In this document: one piece after another, positions 1-9,801 of the stretch
Layout of the letters: every line of letters starts with the position of its first letter
Numbering within the stretch: position 1 is the stretch's first letter
Assembly (NCBI RefSeq): GCF_000018885.1
Contig: NC_010168.1
Span: 2,976,001-3,040,000 of the forward strand
Reading direction: 5' to 3'
DNA length: 64,000 nt
DNA from: Renibacterium salmoninarum ATCC 33209
Lineage (GTDB): Bacteria > Actinomycetota > Actinomycetes > Actinomycetales > Micrococcaceae
Program-made: the position numbers and the translations under genes
Notes under the pieces: generated by a model
The model's database searches: none
Told to the model about the DNA's origin: nothing
What the model saw: only the letters and a program-made list of their open reading frames with translations

Positions 1-103
1 TGGCATAACTGCGGTCAGGTAACGTTCTGCGGAGATGGCAGGCGGCGCCGATCCCGGAAATTCCTGCGCCCACGATCAAAACGTCCACATGGTCCGTAGC
101 CAT
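1..103 (-). CDS. Flavin-dependent monooxygenase / NAD(P)-binding oxidoreductase, N-terminal fragment
   Basis: The reverse strand from the ATG at 103 encodes about 34 residues before the window edge. They begin MATDHVDVLIVGAGISGIG, a classic FAD-binding Rossmann start with the dinucleotide-binding glycine pattern GxGxxG near residues 12-17. This N-terminus is typical of flavin-containing or Baeyer-Villiger monooxygenases, which oxygenate organic substrates with NADPH and FAD in the cytoplasm. The rest lies outside the window, so substrate and intactness cannot be judged. Confidence 0.6.
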   Translation of the reverse strand, partial: MATDHVDVLIVGAGISGIGAACHLRRTLPDRSYA

Positions 104-195
104 GAACACCTCACATGTGTTCGGTAAACCGGAAATATTACTCGTGAGTAACAAAGATACACATCGCATACCTTTGTTTCAATGGGCGCTTCACC

Positions 196-768
196 CTAGG
201 GTGTTTTGGCTCGAAACAAGCCGCGCCAGAATCCTGGCGATTTCTTCGGCTGCTCAGCCGACGACGGCATAGCCCGCCCCGAGCGGCGAGCTCGCCAACG
301 CTGGATTTCCTGGTCCACATCGCGCAATTTGGTCACCACCGGCGGGCCACCAAGCAACTGCCTTCGAGCTTCAACGACTCGAGCATTGAACTCTTCCAGG
401 GCATCCCGCACCGCACGCTCGGCACTAAGTTTGTCCAAAACGCCGTCGAGCTCGGCGTCTTCTTTGCGGAGCATAATTGCGGGCGGGCCAATGCCGGTAA
501 GATTTTCGCGCTGGATGAGGCCCTGAACCCACCAATCTGGGTCCAAAGTGGTGCCCAAATTCGACAGCGGCTTGCCCGCATAAGCGAGGTTGTCGAAATC
601 TCCACGCGCAACAGCTAGGTCTACTGCGGCATCTGCCCGAGCGGCAACGTCGTCAGGCCGGAAGGGCGGGATCTCAATTTCAGGCTCAGCGGCTGCTTCT
701 TGCGCCTCCTGGTATCTGGCCGCTCGAGTGGCCGGGTTATCGAACTCGTCAAGTTCCTTCTTGGGCAT
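196..768 (-). CDS. DUF1992 (DnaJC28-type conserved domain) protein
   Basis: A protein of about 190 residues with the DUF1992 signature: an acidic, charged N-terminus, then a segment with RGDFDNLAYAGKPL and a tryptophan pair (DPDWWVQGLI), and a long charged helix ending in RWRARR. In eukaryotes this domain sits in DNAJC28; its bacterial role is unknown. I chose the ATG at 768 because homologues usually begin just before the ELDEFDNPATRAARYQ-like stretch; an in-frame GTG at 786 would add six residues. It lies downstream of the tRNA-Ser terminator and is probably transcribed alone. Confidence 0.75.
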   Translation of the reverse strand: MPKKELDEFDNPATRAARYQEAQEAAAEPEIEIPPFRPDDVAARADAAVDLAVARGDFDNLAYAGKPLSNLGTTLDPDWWVQGLIQRENLTGIGPPAIMLRKEDAELDGVLDKLSAERAVRDALEEFNARVVEARRQLLGGPPVVTKLRDVDQEIQRWRARRSGRAMPSSAEQPKKSPGFWRGLFRAKTP

Positions 769-846
769 CGTCACCACTCGTTCCACGCCGTCGTCGAGGG
801 TTCCAGTCTAGCGAAGCCTGCCAGGCGGTGCTGGTCAGGAAGCAGA

Positions 847-880
847 AAACCCGGCCCAGACTTTCGTCTGGACCGGGTTT
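847..880 (-). terminator. Intrinsic terminator after tRNA-Ser
   Basis: A strong hairpin with arms AAACCCGG-CCAGAC and GTCTGG-CCGGGTTT around a four-base loop lies directly after the tRNA 3' end on the minus strand. The outer A/T runs give a U-rich tail in either direction. It would end tRNA-Ser transcription before the DUF1992 gene. Confidence 0.8.
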
Positions 881-887
881 CATACTG

Positions 888-972
888 CGGAGGATGGGGG
901 ATTTGAACCCCCGAGGGCGTTAACCCAACACGCGTTCCAGGCGTGCGCCATAGGCCGCTAGGCGAATCCTCC
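888..972 (-). tRNA. tRNA-Ser(GGA)
   Basis: The reverse strand folds as a type II tRNA of 85 nt. Acceptor arms GGAGGAT and ATCCTCC pair, with G as discriminator base, as usual for serine tRNAs. The anticodon arm CACGC-ctGGAac-GCGTG shows a GGA anticodon reading UCC/UCU. A variable arm is present and the T arm contains GGGGGTTCAAATCCCCC. CCA is not encoded. Confidence 0.95.
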
Positions 973-1054
973 TTGATTGCAATTCACTTGCCAGTTAGTG
1001 CCAGGCCAGAGAAGAGCAGACTCCAGAATACCCGAAGCTGAGGGTGCCACGAAA

Positions 1055-2128
1055 TCACACCCGTTTTGCCAACAAAATAATCAAATAAACCCCGCCAATA
1101 AGCCCGGTCACCACACCCACCGGCACCACTAACGCACCAAAGGCCCACTGCGAAAGCAGGTCGGCCGCACACAACAACAACGCGCCCATCAGGGCAGAAA
1201 GCCCGATCGGCACCGCTGCTGACTTGGCCATCGGTCGCACCAATTGCGGAGCCGCCAAGGCAATAAAGGAAATCGGACCAGCGGCAGCAACAGCCGCGGC
1301 AGTCAGGCCCACGCCAAATATCAGCGTCAGCACACGCGTTCCCTCCACTCGCACGCCCAGCTGGCGAGCGGCGTCGTCGCCCATTTCCAGCAGCGAGAGC
1401 CGCCGCCCCAAGCCAGCTAGAAACGGGAACAGCACAAATAGGCACAGCACTGTCATGCCCGCTTGCCCCCACGAACGGCCAACCAATGAGCCGGAGAGCC
1501 AGATGTTTGCCGACGCAGCCTGATCAATGCCGCCCCTGGTCAAGAGATAGGAGTTCAACGCGGCAAGCAAAGCGCCAACGCCAATCCCGGTCAGAATCAG
1601 CCGGTAGCCTCCGCTCACGCCACCGCGACGGGAAATGCCATAGACCACCATCGAGGCGATCAGGCCACCGCCAATGGCCGCCAAAGCAACTTCAAACGGA
1701 CCACCGCCAAACAAGATGATCTGCGCAACTGCACCAGTGGCCGCGCCAGTGCTGAAACCAATAATGTCCGGTGAACCCAGCACATTGCGGGAAACGCTTT
1801 GAAAAACTGCACCGGCAGCACCCAAGCTCGCACCCACCGCGAGTGCAGTTACCAGACGCGGCATCCGCACGGACATAATGACCAGTTCATTGCGGCCAGT
1901 CCCCCGACCCAGTAATACATCGACGATTTGGCCCGGTGGAATGTTGATTGAGCCAAAACCCAGTAGCGCAACGCTCACGACGACGACCGCCAAGAAAAGC
2001 GCTAAGCCCACCAGGAGCACACGCAAATTCAGCAGCATCGACCAGCGGCCCAGCCGAACCGGCCGGACCCATCGCCGGAGCGGCGCGCCAGCCCGTGCGG
2101 ATACCGGCCTCGCAGCCCGCAGACTCAT
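1055..2128 (-). CDS. Iron-siderophore ABC transporter permease, FepG/FecD type
   Basis: A 357-residue FecCD-family membrane permease with the long N-terminal extension common in actinobacteria. About nine to ten hydrophobic segments follow, with the family landmarks MPRLVTALAVGASLGAAG (first loop) and AAAGPISFIALAAPQLVR (cytoplasmic loop contacting the ATPase). It would import ferric siderophore with a second permease and an ATPase. The ATG at 2128 overlaps the stop of the upstream permease (ATGA), showing translational coupling. This is the only intact gene of the operon here. No ATPase gene follows; the next feature is tRNA-Ser. Confidence 0.85.
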   Translation of the reverse strand: MSLRAARPVSARAGAPLRRWVRPVRLGRWSMLLNLRVLLVGLALFLAVVVVSVALLGFGSINIPPGQIVDVLLGRGTGRNELVIMSVRMPRLVTALAVGASLGAAGAVFQSVSRNVLGSPDIIGFSTGAATGAVAQIILFGGGPFEVALAAIGGGLIASMVVYGISRRGGVSGGYRLILTGIGVGALLAALNSYLLTRGGIDQAASANIWLSGSLVGRSWGQAGMTVLCLFVLFPFLAGLGRRLSLLEMGDDAARQLGVRVEGTRVLTLIFGVGLTAAAVAAAGPISFIALAAPQLVRPMAKSAAVPIGLSALMGALLLCAADLLSQWAFGALVVPVGVVTGLIGGVYLIILLAKRV

Positions 2129-3179
2129 AGCGAAGCCAACTTTCTGGATCGAACCAGCGCAATGAATACTGGCGCGCCAAGCAGCGCGGTAAAAATTCCG
2201 GTCTGCAGCTCGTCCGGCGGCACAATCACTCGACCCAAAACATCTGCGCTCAGCATCATCACCGGCGAAATCAGTAAGACCGTAGGCAGCAGCACTCGAT
2301 GGTCCGGGCCCACCAGCATCCGGGCAATGTGCGGCACCGCAAGGCCGATAAAAGCGATCGGACCCGCAGCCGCCGTCGCCGCACCAGCCAGCAGTACCAC
2401 CGCGATGGCAACCCAAAACCGAGTCGCCCGCAGCGATACCCCGAGCGCTTGCGCCGCTTCTTCGCCCAACGCCAGCGCATTCAGCGGGCGAGCCAGCAGC
2501 AAAGCAATAACTACCCCCACCACCGCGAACGGCAATAGCGTCGAAAGACCTCGTAACCGCGGCCAAGCAGCGAACCCACATCCCAGTAACGGAATTTGTC
2601 GAACGCCTGCGGGTAAGAGAGCAAAATTGCGCGAGTTGCCGCACCGATACAAACCGCCACGGCGGCGCCCGCGAGCGCCATTCTGGCCGGCGTCGCGCCG
2701 TTCTTCCGCGCCGCGCCCAAGGCATAGACCAAAACTGCGGCACCAAGCGCGCCCGCAAAGGCGAACCAGACATAGCCCAAGGGATGAGTGATGCCAAAAA
2801 AGGCAATCACGGCGGCCACGGCCAACGCTGCACCCGCGCTAATACCCAGTAGCCCGGGGTCCGCGAGTGGATTACGAGTCAGCGATTGCGCGAGTGCACC
2901 CGCCAGACCCAATGCGGAACCAACCATGAGACCTAGCAAGGTGCGTGGCACTCGCAACTCATTGACCAAAAGGTGATCGTTATTTCACGGATCTGGCGCG
3001 GTCAGGGCTTGCCAAACCGTCCCGGGATCGATCGAACGCGAGCCCCAGCCGATGCTCAAGGCAACGACGACGACTAGGACCAAGAGCACGAGCGCCACGA
3101 GGACAACGCGCTTGCTCTTGGCCCCACCCGGGGTTCGAGCCACCAGGATGACTCGAGATTTTGCGGACTGTGTAGGCAC
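2125..3179 (-). pseudogene. Broken iron-siderophore permease, FepD/FecB type
   Basis: The three reading-frame pieces together make one FecCD permease of about 350 residues. The first begins at a GTG (3179) four bases beyond the binding-protein stop and ends at a TGA at 2985-2987, exactly before the conserved NELRVPRTLLGLMVGSALG loop, which continues in the same frame. The change looks like CGA to TGA. A second lesion, a frameshift near 2550-2565, separates ...GSLLGRG from LSTLLPFAVVGVVIALLLA. The C-terminal half (AAAGPIAFIGLAVPHIAR) is otherwise well preserved. With a stop and a frameshift the product is almost certainly non-functional. Confidence 0.85.
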
Positions 3180-3182
3180 TTT

Positions 3183-4224
3183 TTAGCTGAAGGCCTTCAC
3201 AACTTTGTCCACCAGATTTTTCGCGCTGAAGTAATCCAGCCGGAAGGTGTCTGCGCCCAGCGCCCAAACCCGCTTGCCCACAACAGCTGGCTGATTTGCC
3301 AATACCGCGGTGCCAGTGAAGTCTGAAACGTCTTTGTCTCCGCCGGAAACGAGTAAGATGGTCTTACCGGTTAGCGCGGTAGGCAGGTTCTCCAACGTCA
3401 CCGCAGCCATATCGTCACGCTTGGGGTTATTAGTATCGAACTTTTCATCAGCCTGCTCGACTTTGAAGCCCAAAGCGGTCAGCAAGCGACCTTGCGCGCT
3501 GTTTGTCTTGAAGACCGAGCCGGACTGGCCAGCGTTGATAGAGCAACGCGTTGACCGGTTGCTCAGGAAGCTTCAGCTTTTTGGCCTGCTCGGTAACAAA
3601 AGTGTCGAATTCGGAGACGGTCTTTTTGGCATCACTTTCATGTCCGGTAGCAACGCCCAGCGCACTGGCTAGGTCTTCCCACGACTTATTGCCGTAATTG
3701 AACATCACGGTGGGGGCAATCTTGCTCAGTTGGTCATACTGATCTTTAGTTGAATCTGCGCCAACGGTCGAGCCAACAATCAGGTCTGTCTCGGCCTTGA
3801 TAACGTCTTCGATGTTCAAGGTGAGCTTGGGGTAGAGCACCTGGACTTTGCGATCATCAGCCACTTTGGCCCACTGCGAGAAGAAGCCCTTGTCGTCGGT
3901 GATTGACGACGGCGTGGTGGCCGCGGTTGCTGTGATCGGTGCCTCGATTGCCAGCAGAGTTCCGGTCAACGTAAGCGACGTTGACACAATCTTGAGCGGC
4001 TTCTTGGGGATAGTGGTCTCACCGGCGTCGTGTTTGACGGTGCGCGGCCAGGTGCCCTGATCGGCAGAACTGGAAGAGTTGTTATCTGCGGCAGCCGGCG
4101 TGCTCGAGGCACCACAGGCAGATACCGAAAGCACGGCAGCGAGCGCGACGGCGACGACGCCCCAGGCGCGCCGATCCCCTTTGGCTTGCCGAAGAACAGT
4201 GCGAGGTTATTGTGCAGGCTTCAT
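3183..4224 (-). pseudogene. Broken siderophore-binding lipoprotein (FepB/FhuD-like)
   Basis: A class III periplasmic-type binding protein (PF01497 family) that would capture ferric siderophore at the cell surface. The signal peptide ends in the lipobox-like SVSACGAS. From the likely start ATG at 4224 the sixth codon is TAA (4207-4209), in frame with the signal peptide. Internal GTG codons might allow weak downstream initiation but would lose the charged N-terminus. A frameshift near 3530-3545 then separates ...VNALLYQ from SGSVFKTNSAQGRLLTALGF. Downstream of 3540 the C-terminal domain is intact. It is first in the iron-box-controlled operon and has at least two lesions. Confidence 0.82.
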
Positions 4225-4269
4225 AGGGTCTTTCTCGTTGAGTGTGGTGCATCTAACATGCGAATTCAG

Positions 4270-4308
4270 TTAGGCAAGCCTAGACTAACTTAGGTAAGGC
4301 TTGCCTTT
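4270..4308. promoter_or_regulatory. Two adjacent IdeR/DtxR iron boxes in a divergent promoter
   Basis: Two 19-bp near-palindromes match the IdeR/DtxR consensus TWAGGTWAGSCTWACCTWA. Box 1 at 4270-4288 reads TTAGGCAAGCCTAGACTAA (about three mismatches). Box 2 at 4290-4308 reads TTAGGTAAGGCTTGCCTTT (two mismatches). They lie between the divergent siderophore-uptake and esterase genes, so iron-loaded repressor would shut both units. Confidence 0.8.
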
Positions 4309-4363
4309 TCCTTTATGTGACGTATGTCATTTTCGCTATCACTCAATTTCAGGAGAACTACCC

Positions 4364-5598
4364 ATGCCATTCGGAGCCGATTCAGACAGGGCCGGCGAAG
4401 TGCGCCGATTGGATCTCGACACTGTGCTCAGAATGCTCCCGGGAGACCCGGCCGCACTGCGCACTAGTCCAATTTGCCTGCGGGCAACTGATCACACCGA
4501 CTTTCTGGTCTTTGTTCATCACGACGCGAACGCCGAACATCTCTAAGTCGATGTCAACTCGATCACGGATCGGACCAACTTGTACCTGGGCCTGATGGAC
4601 CGAGCACCAGAAACCAGCACCTGGTTGGCCGGACTCGAAGTCCCCTCCGACTGGCGCGGTAGCTACTCGTTCATCCCGTTACAAGAAATTCCGGTAGCAC
4701 CGGCCGAACGGAATCATCCAGAAACTCGCGCGTGGTGGGTACGAGTGTTGGAAAGCTCCGTTGCTGATCCGTTGAACCCGCACGGTGACTACGCTGCCCG
4801 GCTCGGCGGTAGGCGCTCAATCACTCAAGGACGCACTGCCGCGCCAGCCCCCGAACACTCTCGGGACGCAGGCAAAGGTAGCGTTCGCACTCTGCAATGG
4901 ACGCCGTCGAACTCCGCTCATCCGGCCCGTAGTTGCTGGGTTTATCTCCCTGCCCAACAGCGGAGAAAAACTCCCACTCGTGATTCTCTTTGACGGGCAA
5001 GTCTGGGCCCAAGACTTGCCCGTCGAACATACCTTAGACACGCTGATAGACAACGGCATGTTGCCACCAGTTGCCGTGCTAATGATTGATTCCCTCGACG
5101 GCGGCACTCGCTCCGTTGAACTGCCTCGAAATAGCGCCTTCATCAACGATGTGGCTGATTCGCTGCTTGCCCATGGTGCACGGCGCGGTGCCTCATGACA
5201 TTACCTCCAACCCGGCTCAAAGAGTTATTTGCGGTCAGAGCTTTGGCGGTCTCGCGGCATTCTTTGCAGCGCGGCTACGACCAGAAGTGTTTGGCTCAGT
5301 ACTGAGCCAATCGGGCTCGTTTTGGTGGCCACAGATTGACGCCTCAGACGGCGGCGAAACCTTGACTGAATTGCAGAATGGCCCCCGCCTTGAAGCACGC
5401 GTGATCTTGCAATTCGGCTCCCTAGAGGGCTCCCTGACCGATTCGAACCGGCTGCTAGCCACAGCGTTGTCAGAGCTGGAAACAAACTCTGAAAGTCACG
5501 AAATCTCTGGCGGACACGACTGGGCTTGGTGGCACGCTGAGCTGGGTTCCGGCTTGCGCTCAGCGCTCGCTTCCGCCTCGCTAACCCCGGCGTCTTAG
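4364..5598 (+). pseudogene. Broken Fes-type ferric enterobactin/siderophore esterase
   Basis: Pieces in three frames reconstruct a cytoplasmic Fes-like esterase that hydrolyses ferric trilactone siderophores after uptake. The N-terminal Fes domain is visible (DRAPETSTWLAGLEVPSDWR), followed by an alpha/beta-hydrolase domain with the nucleophile elbow CGQSFGG and the terminal GGHDWAWW histidine motif. Lesions are an in-frame TAA at 4544-4546, a frameshift near 4790 and another near 5170. The likely start is the ATG at 4364, after AGGAG. It sits opposite the siderophore operon and shares its iron boxes, so import and release were co-regulated before both decayed. Confidence 0.82.
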
Positions 5599-5662
5599 GC
5601 CTCCCGCCATACCTGGACATCTCGGTTCGTCACCACCGCTTTGATCCAGTAGAATAGACGGC

Positions 5663-5751
5663 AGCCCCTCGTGTGGCGTCACCCTGTGAAGTCCCCCCAG
5701 GACCGGAAGGTAGCAAGGGTAAGCTGGCTCTGGCGGGTGCACGAGGGGTCC
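5663..5751 (+). ncRNA. ffs: Signal recognition particle RNA, small bacterial type
   Basis: The transcript folds into one long hairpin with closing stem GCCCCTCGTG/CACGAGGGG. The apical region carries the conserved Ffh-binding internal loops and tetraloop (CCAGGACCGGAAGGTAGCA). This matches bacterial 4.5S-type SRP RNA, which with Ffh targets membrane proteins to the translocon. Ends are set from the stem and are approximate. It lies immediately upstream of gluQ. Confidence 0.93.
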
Positions 5752-5770
5752 TTTCATTTTAAGGAGCGTT

Positions 5771-6634
5771 ATGGCTGCCAATGCTGCGGGCCGCTTCGCG
5801 CCAAGCCCTTCCGGGGAACTCCACCTTGGCAACCTACGCACCGCAATTCTGGCTTGGCTTTTTGCGCGCAGCTCTGACCGACGCTTTCTGCTGCGAATCG
5901 AAGATCTAGATCGGGTCCGGGCTGGCTCCGAAGCCGAACAAATCCGTGATTTACGCGTAATCGGCCTGGATTGGGATCAAGAACCAGTGCGGCAAAGCGA
6001 GCGTTTGGCGTTGTATTTGAACGCGATTGATTCCTTGCGTGGACGCGGTTTGCTCTACGAATGCTTCTGCACCCGGCGAGATATTGCTGAAGCGGCAAGC
6101 GCACCGCACACGCTACCGGGTCACTATCCTGGAATTTGTCGCAATCTTTCTGAAGCTGAAAAAGTTCGACGGCGAGCGGATCGTCCAGCGGCCTGGCGAT
6201 TGCGTTCCGCAGTGCAAGACTTTGGCATTTTGGATGTTTTGAGCGGACCATTTCAGGGCCCGGTAGACGATTTTGTGGTGGTCAGGAACGACGGCGCTCC
6301 GGCGTATAATTTGGCCGTCGTCGTCGATGATGCGCTACAACGCGTCGATCAAGTAGTCCGGGGTGACGATTTACTCTCTTCTAGTCCCCGGCAAGGCTAT
6401 TTAGCGTCGCTTTTGGGCTTCACTTTGCCGGAATACGCTCATGTGCCACTCGCGGTGAATTCGGCCGGCCAACGTTTGGCTAAACGCGACGGCGCGGTGA
6501 CCTTGGCCGAAGTCGGCCCGCAGAAAGCACTCGAGATGATTTTCGGCTCCTTGGGGCTGCCACCTTCGTTGACGGAATCGCTTGCCGTTTTTGATCCTGC
6601 CGCGATACCGCGGGAGCCTTGGGTAGTGCTCTGA
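5771..6634 (+). CDS. gluQ: Glutamyl-Q tRNA(Asp) synthetase
   Basis: A 287-residue truncated glutamyl-tRNA synthetase paralogue that attaches glutamate to queuosine in tRNA-Asp. Class I signatures are present: the HIGH-like GELHLGNLRT near residues 16-25 and the KMSKS-equivalent RLAKRDGAVT near residue 240. Cysteines in YECFCTRR and YPGICRNL form the usual zinc site. The anticodon-binding domain of full GltX is absent, as expected. The ATG at 5771 has AAGGAG a few bases upstream. Confidence 0.93.
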   Translation: MAANAAGRFAPSPSGELHLGNLRTAILAWLFARSSDRRFLLRIEDLDRVRAGSEAEQIRDLRVIGLDWDQEPVRQSERLALYLNAIDSLRGRGLLYECFCTRRDIAEAASAPHTLPGHYPGICRNLSEAEKVRRRADRPAAWRLRSAVQDFGILDVLSGPFQGPVDDFVVVRNDGAPAYNLAVVVDDALQRVDQVVRGDDLLSSSPRQGYLASLLGFTLPEYAHVPLAVNSAGQRLAKRDGAVTLAEVGPQKALEMIFGSLGLPPSLTESLAVFDPAAIPREPWVVL

Positions 6635-6704
6635 TTCGCTGTTACAACCAGGTCTACCACCAGCTCATAGTTAAATTGTCAGCGCATCACGATAGGGTTT
6701 CACA

Positions 6705-9143
6705 GTGACCACAGCTCTCTACCGCAGATACCGCCCGGACACGTTTGCGGACGTGATCGGGCAAGAGCATGTCACCGAACCGCTTATGACGGCGCTGCGT
6801 AAGAATCGCGTCAATCACGCATATTTGTTCTCTGGCCCTCGTGGTTGCGGTAAAACGACCTCGGCTCGGATCTTGGCTCGCTGCCTCAACTGTGCGCAAA
6901 GCCCCACTGATACACCTTGTGGGAGTTGCGATAGCTGCGTGGAATTAGCCACCGGCGGCCCGGGCAGCTTGGACGTGATCGAAATAGATGCGGCTAGTCA
7001 CGGTGGTGTGGATGATGCGCGCGATCTCCGCGAACGTGCAACCTTTGCACCGGTTCGCGATCGCTACAAAATCTTCATCATCGACGAAGCACATATGGTC
7101 ACCAGCGCGGGCTTCAACGCACTGCTGAAAATCGTCGAAGAGCCGCCGGAGCACATCAAGTTCATCTTCGCGACTACCGAGCCGGAAAAAGTCATTGGCA
7201 CCATCCGCTCGCGAACACATCATTATCCGTTCCGGCTCGTTCCGCCGGAACCACTAATGGCGTACCTCCAGTTGCTCTGCGACCAAGAAAAAGTTCCGGT
7301 TGCCCCGGGTGTACTTTCGCTGGTTGTCCGGGCTGGCGGCGGCTCCGTTCGCGATTCGCTCTCAGTTTTGGATCAGTTGATGGCTGGTGCGGGCGCCCAG
7401 GGTCTTGACTACGAACTAGCTGTCTCGTTGCTGGGTTACACCCACGCCTCCTTACTAGATGACGTTGTGGATGCTCTGGCCGCCTCGGACGCGGCAACCG
7501 TATTCCGGGCCGTCGATCGGATTATCCAAACTGGTCTGGATCCGCGCCGCTTTGTTGAAGATTTGCTTGAACGATTCCGCGATTTGATCATTGTTCAAGC
7601 CATGCCGGAAAGTGCGCAAGCGATTCTTCGCGGTATGCCCGAGGATCAAATTGCCAGAATGCAGACTCAGTCGACGCAATTGGGCCGTGCCGAACTGTCT
7701 CGAGCAGCCGACGTCAGCAATACCGCGCTGACAGAAATGACCGGCGCCACCTCGCCTAGGCTGCATTTGGAGCTACTCTGCGCTCGGCTACTGCTGCCCG
7801 GTGCCGAGCAGACTGAGCGCGGCATGGCCGCACGTTTAGATCGGGTTGAACGACGGTTGTCGTACGCCGGATCGGCTACGGCCGAGCAAGGTGCGCCTGA
7901 ACGTCCCGCACCGGTGGTTCCGGTATCTACCCCGGAACCTGCACCTGCAGCACCACCTGCAGTGGAGCCTCGGGAATCGGCAGCGTCAGCCGAGACGGCC
8001 GATATGCCAGAAAATCTACAAAAATCAGCACCGGCCAGCGCTAGCCCTGAATTGGATGACTGGGGCATCCCGGTTCAAAGCCCCCCGGCAAGAACTCAAG
8101 CACCAGCGCCACAGACACCAGCGCAACAGGCACCAGAGCACCAGCCAGCCGCACCGGAGCCACAAACACTGGCAGCACAATCACCTGCTCAGCGAGCAGT
8201 TCCGCCGACGAGTTCTGCACCAGCAAACTCGGCGGACGGCATCGACATGTTGCGCCGGGCTTGGCCGGATGTTCTTGAGCAGCTGACCAAAGTGAAACGC
8301 TCAAGTTGGGCGTTGATCGCACCTAATGCGACACCACAAAGTTTCGATGGCAAGGCCTTGGTGCTCGGATTCGGTACCGAGGGTTTGGCATCCGCGTTTT
8401 CCCGTGGTGAGCATGCCGAGAACCTCAGAGCCGCTATCAAGGCGACCCTTGGCTTAGACTGCCAAGTCACGGCAACGGCGTCCGGTGCCCCGCCGGCAAA
8501 CTACAATTCTGGGAGCTCTGAGCCAAACCCAAAAGGACCGGCCCAAGCAGTTGATTGGGCCGGACCAGCTGAACAATCGACGCCAGCCGAACCAGACTGG
8601 GCTATTGAAGATCCCCGCCCAAGCGAAGAACAGCCAGTCGAGCAACACCCGATCGAGCAATACCCGGCCGAAAAAGTCCGTCCTTCAACTGAGCCAGATC
8701 CTCGAGAGAAAATCTGGCAGCGCCCAGTTTCTGCACAACCTGCTGCCGTTGTGGAACCTGGCTGGGGTTCAATTTCCGCTGCACCGGATTGGATTAGTGG
8801 CGCTAGCGACGATTCGCAAACGTCCGCGGCCCGGGCACCAGCAAGCTCAGAACCAGTCGCGAAGCAGCCAGTATCTGCAGTACCTGTCGCGACAGCGGCC
8901 GTGCGCGAAAAAGCCAGTGCGGTTGATGAGCCGGTTGTGGCAAAGACCAGCCTGTTCCAACGGTTGAGTGAACAGGCTAAACAGTCTGCACCACCGCCTG
9001 TGGCGACGCCGGAAACCTATGTTGAAGACATTCCTAGCGCCGACGATGAGACTATTGAAGAGTCTGGTCTGGTGGGTCGAGCAGCCGTGGAACGGATCTT
9101 GGGTGGCAGGATGATTGAAGAACGCCCGCTCAACAGGTCCTAA
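6705..9143 (+). CDS. dnaX: DNA polymerase III subunits gamma and tau
   Basis: An 812-residue clamp-loader ATPase. The AAA+ module shows Walker A GPRGCGKTT (residues 44-52), a four-cysteine zinc module (C63, C72, C75, C78), Walker B IIDEAH near 125-130 and the sensor region TIRSRTHHYPFR. Domain III ends near residue 370. A long low-complexity Pro/Ala/Gln/Glu linker follows, with a conserved tau-like patch around 520-600 (AWPDVLEQLTKVKRSSWALI). Translation starts at a GTG. I see no obvious programmed frameshift site for a short gamma form, though I cannot exclude one. recR follows after 58 bp. Confidence 0.96.
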   Translation: MTTALYRRYRPDTFADVIGQEHVTEPLMTALRKNRVNHAYLFSGPRGCGKTTSARILARCLNCAQSPTDTPCGSCDSCVELATGGPGSLDVIEIDAASHGGVDDARDLRERATFAPVRDRYKIFIIDEAHMVTSAGFNALLKIVEEPPEHIKFIFATTEPEKVIGTIRSRTHHYPFRLVPPEPLMAYLQLLCDQEKVPVAPGVLSLVVRAGGGSVRDSLSVLDQLMAGAGAQGLDYELAVSLLGYTHASLLDDVVDALAASDAATVFRAVDRIIQTGLDPRRFVEDLLERFRDLIIVQAMPESAQAILRGMPEDQIARMQTQSTQLGRAELSRAADVSNTALTEMTGATSPRLHLELLCARLLLPGAEQTERGMAARLDRVERRLSYAGSATAEQGAPERPAPVVPVSTPEPAPAAPPAVEPRESAASAETADMPENLQKSAPASASPELDDWGIPVQSPPARTQAPAPQTPAQQAPEHQPAAPEPQTLAAQSPAQRAVPPTSSAPANSADGIDMLRRAWPDVLEQLTKVKRSSWALIAPNATPQSFDGKALVLGFGTEGLASAFSRGEHAENLRAAIKATLGLDCQVTATASGAPPANYNSGSSEPNPKGPAQAVDWAGPAEQSTPAEPDWAIEDPRPSEEQPVEQHPIEQYPAEKVRPSTEPDPREKIWQRPVSAQPAAVVEPGWGSISAAPDWISGASDDSQTSAARAPASSEPVAKQPVSAVPVATAAVREKASAVDEPVVAKTSLFQRLSEQAKQSAPPPVATPETYVEDIPSADDETIEESGLVGRAAVERILGGRMIEERPLNRS

Positions 9144-9201
9144 CCTGCACTGTTGAGTAGATTCACCTAGTCACGCATCGAAGAGAAGAGCAAAACAGAC
9201 C

Positions 9202-9801
9202 GTGTATGAAGGCGCAGTTCAAGATCTGATCGACGAATTAGGGCGCCTGCCCGGGATCGGTCCCAAATCCGCGCAACGGTTGGCTTTCCATATCCTCGAA
9301 GCAGACCCGGAAGATATGAAGCGCTTGGTCACTTCAATCGTCACGGTCAAAGAACGCGTCAAGTTCTGTTCAATTTGTGGCAACGTCGCAGAACAAGACA
9401 CCTGCAGTATTTGTCGCGATCCACGCCGAGACCCAACAATCATTTGCGTTGTCGAAGAATCTAAAGACGTGATCGCCGTCGAGCGGACCCGAAGCTTTCG
9501 CGGCCTCTATCACGTGCTGGGCGGTGCGATTAACCCAATCGCCGGCGTAGGCCCCGACCAGCTGCGCATTCGTGAGCTACTCAATCGCCTCAGCGACAGC
9601 CAAATCGAAGAAATCATTATCGCCACGGATCCCAATCTGGAAGGCGAAGCGACCGCAACCTATCTCGCCCGGATGCTCAAGTCGATTGGCATCACAGTCA
9701 CTCGTCTTGCCTCTGGACTGCCAGTTGGTGGCGATCTGGAATATGCCGACGAAATCACGCTGGGCAGGGCCTTTGAAGGTCGCCGCAACGCCTTGGCGTA
9801 G
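9202..9801 (+). CDS. recR: Recombination protein RecR
   Basis: A 199-residue RecR, which with RecF and RecO loads RecA at gaps. An N-terminal helix-hairpin-helix ([16 protein letters not shown]) is followed by a four-cysteine zinc finger (C56, C59, C68, C71) and a Toprim domain ([27 protein letters not shown]). Translation starts at GTG 9202. It lies directly downstream of dnaX, a common bacterial pairing, but the ybaB gene often found between them is missing. The stop codon lies inside the terminator hairpin. Confidence 0.96.
   Translation: MYEGAVQDLIDELGRLPGIGPKSAQRLAFHILEADPEDMKRLVTSIVTVKERVKFCSICGNVAEQDTCSICRDPRRDPTIICVVEESKDVIAVERTRSFRGLYHVLGGAINPIAGVGPDQLRIRELLNRLSDSQIEEIIIATDPNLEGEATATYLARMLKSIGITVTRLASGLPVGGDLEYADEITLGRAFEGRRNALA

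Noticed and set aside
1055..2806. A single 583-residue minus-strand reading frame
   Set aside because: Only the part from ATG 2128 is a permease; the upstream half is an alternative frame of the broken FepD-like gene.
9202..9801. An overlapping second gene inside recR
   Set aside because: The alternative plus-strand frame (9572-9838) has no recognisable domain and overlaps a conserved gene.
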